Shown here: piece after piece, positions 59,384 to 64,000 of the stretch | Layout of the letters: every line of letters starts with the position of its first letter | Position numbering within the stretch: the first letter of the stretch is position 1 | Assembly: GCF_001870485.1 (NCBI RefSeq) | Contig: NZ_MDKE01000011.1 | Coordinates: 310,001 to 374,000 of the forward strand | Direction: 5' to 3' | DNA length: 64,000 bases | Source of the DNA: Oceanisphaera psychrotolerans | GTDB taxonomy: Bacteria > Pseudomonadota > Gammaproteobacteria > Enterobacterales > Aeromonadaceae | Position numbers and translations under genes: made by a program | The notes under the pieces: model-generated | What the model saw: the letters and a program-made list of their open reading frames with translations, nothing else | Databases searched by the model: none | Told to the model about the DNA's origin: nothing

Positions 59384-60403
59384 ATGTTTGAGGCCTTGAC
59401 CCCGGTCAGCGAAATGCTGGCCCGTAATCTGGATACCCTGAGTCGTCAGCCATTACTGGTATGCGGCCTGCTGGAAGACAACCTGCCCGGGCTGCTGGCC
59501 GAGGCCGGTCCCGCCCCCCGGGTATTTACCACCGATTTTCGCTACTTCCAGTGGCAGCAGGGCCAGGGCCTGGCCGATATCGAATTTGGCGCCAGCCCGG
59601 GCGCACGGCCTGCTGCCGGCCTGCTGTTATTGATGCCCAAGGCCAAGGCGGAAGCCGAATACCTGCTGGCCGCCTGCCTGCCGTTACTGGCTGTCGGTGC
59701 ACCCGTCTTTATCGCCGGAGACAACAAAGGCGGCGTCAAGGCCGCTCCCAAGCTGCTGGCCCCCTATTGCGGACAGGTCAACAAGCTGGACAGCGCCCGC
59801 CGTGCCAGCCTTTATCAGGCCGAGCTGACCACCTTGCCCTCTCCCTTCATCCTGGCCGACTGGGTAAACCGCTACGCCATGGAAGAGGAGCAGCTGCAAA
59901 TCTGCACCCTGCCCGGCGTATTCAGTGCCGGTCACCTGGACTCGGGTTCCCGATTGTTGCTGAACAGCATCACCACGCTCAAGGGTCGGGTACTCGACTT
60001 CGGTTGCGGTGCCGGTGTCATCGGCGCCAGCCTGCTGAAGCGTCATCCCGGGCTGGAGCTGGAGTGTATCGATATCAACGCACTGGCGCTGGAAGCCAGC
60101 CGCCTGACGCTGGCAGAAAACCGACTAGAGGGCAGGGTCTATGCCTCCGACGGTCTGAGCCAGGTAAACGGCAAGTTCGATCACATCATCAGCAACCCGC
60201 CCTTTCATGCCGGCCTGAAAACCTTCTATCACACCACAGAAACCCTGCTGAGCTCGGCCGTCGATTACCTGAAACCGGGGGGCTCCCTGATCCTGGTGGC
60301 CAACGCCTTCCTGCCCTACCCGGAATTGATAGAGAAAAGTTTTGGCCATTGCGACACCCTGGCCGCCAACGGCAAGTTCAAAATCTACCGGGCAAGTCGC
60401 TGA
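59384..60403 (+). CDS. rsmC: 16S rRNA (guanine1207-N2)-methyltransferase
   Basis: 339 residues, two Rossmann-like halves. The N-terminal one is degenerate; the catalytic C-terminal half has VLDFGCGAGVIGASLLKRHP, ECIDINALALEASRLTL and the base-flipping motif IISNPPFHAGLKTFY. A perfect TATAAT at 59346-59351 supports transcription divergent from dapA. A terminator follows. Confidence 0.94.
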   Translation: MFEALTPVSEMLARNLDTLSRQPLLVCGLLEDNLPGLLAEAGPAPRVFTTDFRYFQWQQGQGLADIEFGASPGARPAAGLLLLMPKAKAEAEYLLAACLPLLAVGAPVFIAGDNKGGVKAAPKLLAPYCGQVNKLDSARRASLYQAELTTLPSPFILADWVNRYAMEEEQLQICTLPGVFSAGHLDSGSRLLLNSITTLKGRVLDFGCGAGVIGASLLKRHPGLELECIDINALALEASRLTLAENRLEGRVYASDGLSQVNGKFDHIISNPPFHAGLKTFYHTTETLLSSAVDYLKPGGSLILVANAFLPYPELIEKSFGHCDTLAANGKFKIYRASR

Positions 60404-60432
60404 CCATGGCAATTCAGCGTTTTTTTTTAATC

Positions 60433-60458
60433 AACCGGCGACAAACGCCGGTTTTTTT
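60433..60458 (+). terminator. Terminator of rsmC
   Basis: ACCGGCG/CGCCGGT, 5-base loop, seven T. Confidence 0.85.
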
Positions 60459-60480
60459 AACTTTTCTCTGAAACTGCGTA

Positions 60481-60508
60481 TTGACGACCGATAAAAAATC
60501 TATAGAAT
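60481..60508 (+). promoter_or_regulatory. Promoter of tRNA-Leu/tRNA-Pro
   Basis: TTGACG, 16-base spacer, TAGAAT, 17 bases before the tRNA. Confidence 0.65.
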
Positions 60509-60525
60509 TCGCAGTCCTTAGCAGG

Positions 60526-60611
60526 GCGAGGGTGGCGGAATTGGTAGACGCGCTAGCTTCAGGTGTTAGTGTCCTATGGACGTGGGGGTTCAAGTCCCCC
60601 CCTTCGCACCA
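60526..60611 (+). tRNA. tRNA-Leu (anticodon CAG)
   Basis: 86 bases with a long variable arm, from GCGAGGG to CCTTCGC-ACCA (one G-T pair in the acceptor). Anticodon loop CTTCAGG reads CAG. Confidence 0.95.
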
Positions 60612-60638
60612 CTGCTTCAATAGGTTACAATAGTTTTA

Positions 60639-60715
<77 letters not shown>

Positions 60716-60718
60716 ATT

Positions 60719-60750
60719 TAAAAAGCCAGCTCTCGTAGCTGGCTTTTTTG
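60719..60750 (+). terminator. Terminator after tRNA-Pro
   Basis: AGCCAGCT/AGCTGGCT stem, loop CTCGT, six T. Confidence 0.85.
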
Positions 60751-60764
60751 CGTCTGATATTCAG

Positions 60765-60856
60765 CTGCTCAGTGCGGCTTGGTAGCGCATCTCGTGTCTT
60801 GGGAATGAGCGGACCAGAGTGTGTTTTCGCAGGTTCGAATCCTGCAACGCCGACCA
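60765..60856 (+). pseudogene. Decayed duplicate of tRNA-Pro
   Basis: The D-arm (GCTTGGTAGCGCATCT), the T-arm (CGCAGGTTCGAATCCTGCAACGCCGACCA in two parts of the same order) and the following terminator copy the intact gene. The 5' acceptor strand is lost (GCTCAGTG for CGGCGTTTAGCG). The anticodon arm carries extra bases around TTGGGA, so it cannot fold as a tRNA. Confidence 0.8.
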
Positions 60857-60860
60857 CTTT

Positions 60861-60891
60861 AAAAAAGCCAGCTCTTGTAGCTGGCTTTTTT
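60861..60891 (+). terminator. Terminator after the decayed tRNA-Pro copy
   Basis: Near-identical copy of the terminator at 60719-60750: AAGCCAGCT/AGCTGGCTT with loop CTTGT and six T. It supports tandem duplication of the whole tRNA-terminator unit. Confidence 0.82.
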
Positions 60892-61014
60892 GTGTCTGGC
60901 ATTCACAAACAACGGCGCCAGGCACACCAAGCCACTGCATCGGGCAGTGCCACCCTGGGCGTAGTTCCTTCTTCGTGACTTGAGCTTCTCGGCCCGGTGG
61001 TTCGATAACCCAAC

Positions 61015-61044
61015 AGGCCAGTCCATCGGACTGGCCTTTTTTTG
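61015..61044 (+). terminator. Terminator at the end of the tRNA region
   Basis: AGGCCAGTCC/GGACTGGCCT, loop ATC, seven T. No gene is evident directly before it; GGTTCGATAACC at 60999-61010 resembles a T-arm and may be another tRNA remnant. Confidence 0.82.
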
Positions 61045-61128
61045 ATTGGACGGGAAAACCGCGGTTATCTGTCGGCTATAGGTATCTGGCCGTCATTATG
61101 TGGCTAAATACCGGACAAATCGCACATT

Positions 61129-62324
61129 TTAGCGGTAAGAAGCCAGCAGCTTCGCCAGTGCCTGTTCGTCGCTCAGTTCCTCTGCGGAGAGGATCAGGTC
61201 TCGGCCCAGAGCCAATGCATTACGCTGGCAGCGAGCCCGGCTGACGGCGTCGGCGATGCTATCCAGATCGGCCACATGGGCGATGCCGACGGTGCGGCGG
61301 ATAAGCTCGGCCCCGGCGTAGCCAGGCTATCTTGCCAGACCTGACGCAAGAAAGTACGAATATAGCCGGGTTCGGCCAGGGCCGGATCCTGTGCATCTGC
61401 CGCCAGAGCAATAAAGCGCTGACTAAAGGTCTGCCACAGGCAGAGCACTTCCCTGACGCGATCATCCTGGGCGAGCTGTGCCTGCTCTGGTGACTGTAGC
61501 CCAGGCTGACCGCAGAAATTGAGTAACAGGTTGCCTATGGCCGAGCCGATATCAAAGCCGATAGGACCGTAGTAGCCAAACTCGGCATCGAACACCTTGA
61601 GGCCATGTTCATTCACAAAGATAGAGCCGGAGTGCACATCACCATGCAACAAGGCTTCTGTACGGGTCAGGAAGGCATGCTTGAGCCCTGCTACCCTGGT
61701 CTTCAGCGGCTGGTCATGCCACAGCCGCTCGGCATCGGCCTGAATGTCCGGATTGATATTGTTGCGCTCATGATCGCGATACGGGTCGGTAAAGAAGACG
61801 TCTTCGGTGATCTCGCACATTTCAGGGTTGATAAAGCGGGCCACATCGGCTTTCTTGGCCTGGGACGGCTGATGAAAGTCCGAGGTGTGGTACAGCGTCT
61901 GCGCCAGATATTCTCCCAGCTGGGCCGCCGCCTCGGGATATGTTTTACCGGCAATGAGACCCGCCCGCCACACCTGGTAATGAGACAAATCTTCCAACAC
62001 CATGATCGCCAGCTCGGCATCGTGATGCAGCACTGCCACCGTATGCATGGGGCAATATTCGCCGTGGCGCAGCAACACCTCTGCTTCAATGCGTGCCCGA
62101 TCCAGGGTCAGTGGCCAAGACTCACCCACGCAGCGTACATAAGGCAGCGCCTGCTTGACGATTAAGCGTCGATCTGTGCCCTCTTCATGGATTTTAAACA
62201 CCAGATTCAGGTTACCGTCGCCAATTTCCTCTGCACTCAACCGACTATCACTGTTGAAACAACGACCAAATTCACGTGCATATTCAATGGCATCTTGGGT
62301 ATTAAAAATACGGTAACGGCTCAT
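61129..62324 (-). pseudogene. mtnK: S-methyl-5-thioribose kinase, one-base frameshift near the 3' end
   Basis: Methionine salvage kinase; repaired length 398 residues. Marks are [47 protein letters not shown] with the kinase catalytic and metal residues. The frame changes near 61323 (one G missing: CTGGCTAC for CTGGGCTAC). The next frame continues [24 protein letters not shown] and ends LAKLLASYR at 61129. Active-site residues are all upstream of the break. It is divergent from mtnA. Confidence 0.87.
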
Positions 62325-62386
62325 GGGGGCAACATCTCCCTGCTTGCGGATTATTCAACGAAACGGAACGGCCAGACAGGCGCAAA

Positions 62387-62410
62387 AGAAGTGTAGACGC
62401 CTATACATCT
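62387..62410. promoter_or_regulatory. Tandem MetJ boxes between mtnK and mtnA
   Basis: Three adjacent 8-base units AGAAGTGT, AGACGCCT, ATACATCT match the met box AGACGTCT at 6, 7 and 6 of 8 positions. MetJ binds such arrays cooperatively with SAM. It lies in the 145-base divergent gap. Confidence 0.7.
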
Positions 62411-62469
62411 AAAAGGCATGTTGGCAGAATGAAGCCTGCTACGCAACTGCAGATAGGAGCCCCGTGATA

Positions 62470-63497
<1,028 letters not shown>

Positions 63498-63555
63498 ACA
63501 TCGCTAATGTTAGTCATCATGACTGTCACGCCGGCCCAGGCCCCGCGGCGTGACT

Positions 63556-63592
63556 AAAACCCCGGTATTGTTTTCATACGATGCCGGGTTTT
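63556..63592. terminator. Bidirectional terminator between mtnA and mtnD
   Basis: CCCGGTAT pairs with ATGCCGGG (one G-T pair), flanked by AAAAC on one side and TTTT on the other; the genes are convergent. Confidence 0.7.
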
Positions 63593-63622
63593 GAGGTGCG
63601 ATGAATCAAGCCGTGAAGAGAT

Positions 63623-64000
63623 TCAATCCAGTTTTGGGAAGCCGTTGGCGATGGCGTCGCCGGTAAACTGGGCGATCCAGCCTTCCGGATTATTGAACAG
63701 GCGAATGGCGGTGAAGCGCGGCGCCGGGCCCATATCAAACCAGTGTCGGGTGTTGGCCGGCACCGAGATCAGGTCATTCTTCTCGCACAGCACCTGGTAC
63801 ACCTTGCCATCCACATGCAGGCAGAACAGCCCGGCGCCCTCGACGAAGAAACGTACCTCGTCCTCGCCATGGGTGTGTTCTGACAGAAACTTGTCGCGGA
63901 ACACCGCCCGGTCCGGGTGATCCGGCTGCATGCTGACCACATCCCAGCTCTGATAACCCCGTTCCGCCACCAGCCGGTCGATTTCGGCCTGGTAGGCGGC
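63623..64000 (-). CDS. mtnD: Acireductone dioxygenase, C-terminal part (5' end outside window)
   Basis: The frame is open to the window edge; 125 residues visible. Cupin metalloenzyme of methionine salvage: [21 protein letters not shown] holds two metal histidines and the glutamate, and [14 protein letters not shown] holds the last histidine. It ends [10 protein letters not shown]. Convergent with mtnA, so it belongs to a further salvage operon to the right. Confidence 0.93.
   Translation of the reverse strand, partial: AAYQAEIDRLVAERGYQSWDVVSMQPDHPDRAVFRDKFLSEHTHGEDEVRFFVEGAGLFCLHVDGKVYQVLCEKNDLISVPANTRHWFDMGPAPRFTAIRLFNNPEGWIAQFTGDAIANGFPKLD

Noticed and set aside
60414..60620. Minus-strand ORF with GGDLNPHVHRTLTPEAS-like sequence
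   Set aside because: Reverse complement of tRNA-Leu; no independent support.

Overview
The window looks like a chromosomal segment of a GC-rich, probably marine gammaproteobacterium. Protein sequences and gene order (mdh-argR neighbourhood, glnK-amtB, yacL, acnB, lpd-aceF-aceE-pdhR, ampD/nadC-pilABCD-coaE, trmB, mutY-yggX) fit the Aeromonadaceae, for example an Oceanimonas, Oceanisphaera or Zobellella type. The genus is inferred from protein resemblance only.

Layout. 1-0.6 kb: 3' end of HMG-CoA lyase, then a palindrome-rich spacer. 0.9-5.5 kb: mdh, an arginine ABC transporter operon (artPJQM) and divergent argR, with ArgR-type operators between artP and argR. 5.6-10.5 kb: DyP-type peroxidase and a ferric iron ABC transporter (fbpABC). 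10.6-14.2 kb: glnK-amtB behind a sigma54 promoter and an NtrC site, then arfB, yacL and a sterol-desaturase-family protein. 14.6-17.7 kb: xanthine permease, a free-standing B3/B4 tRNA-editing-like protein with a small upstream ORF, and an SMR transporter. 17.8-28.6 kb: a methylated-amine module. It holds a haem-dependent dimethylamine demethylase with reductase partners, a GcvT-like protein, a second Amt, N-methylglutamate synthase subunits, glutamylmethylamide synthetase with a coupled 42-residue ORF, and a XRE/cupin regulator. Two sigma54 promoters each precede a palindrome of common design.

28.7-43.9 kb: acnB, a patatin/beta-barrel protein, a chemotaxis receptor, lpdA, aceF, aceE, pdhR with two PdhR boxes, and ampD. 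44-50.8 kb: retropepsin-like protease, nadC, the pilABCD type IV pilus genes and coaE. 50.9-60.4 kb: trmB, an aminotransferase, mutY-yggX, tRNA-Phe and tRNA-Thr, a cold-shock protein, a divergent Hfq-like protein, a HAD phosphatase, dapA behind what reads as a lysine-codon attenuator, and rsmC. 60.5-64 kb: tRNA-Leu, tRNA-Pro plus a decayed duplicate, and divergent methionine-salvage genes mtnK / mtnA with tandem MetJ boxes, then partial mtnD.

Six conserved genes (a second amt, acnB, the patatin gene, aceF, mtnK, mtnA) are each broken by exactly one missing base. Their repaired lengths match the families. Several are central-metabolism genes, so sequencing or assembly deletions are the likeliest cause; gene function should not be judged lost from this copy.

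The strongest candidate for something undescribed is the leader upstream of dapA. It has a 22-codon ORF with five Lys codons, a terminator, and an alternative stem that would disrupt the terminator. Second is the methylated-amine module and its shared promoter/operator design.
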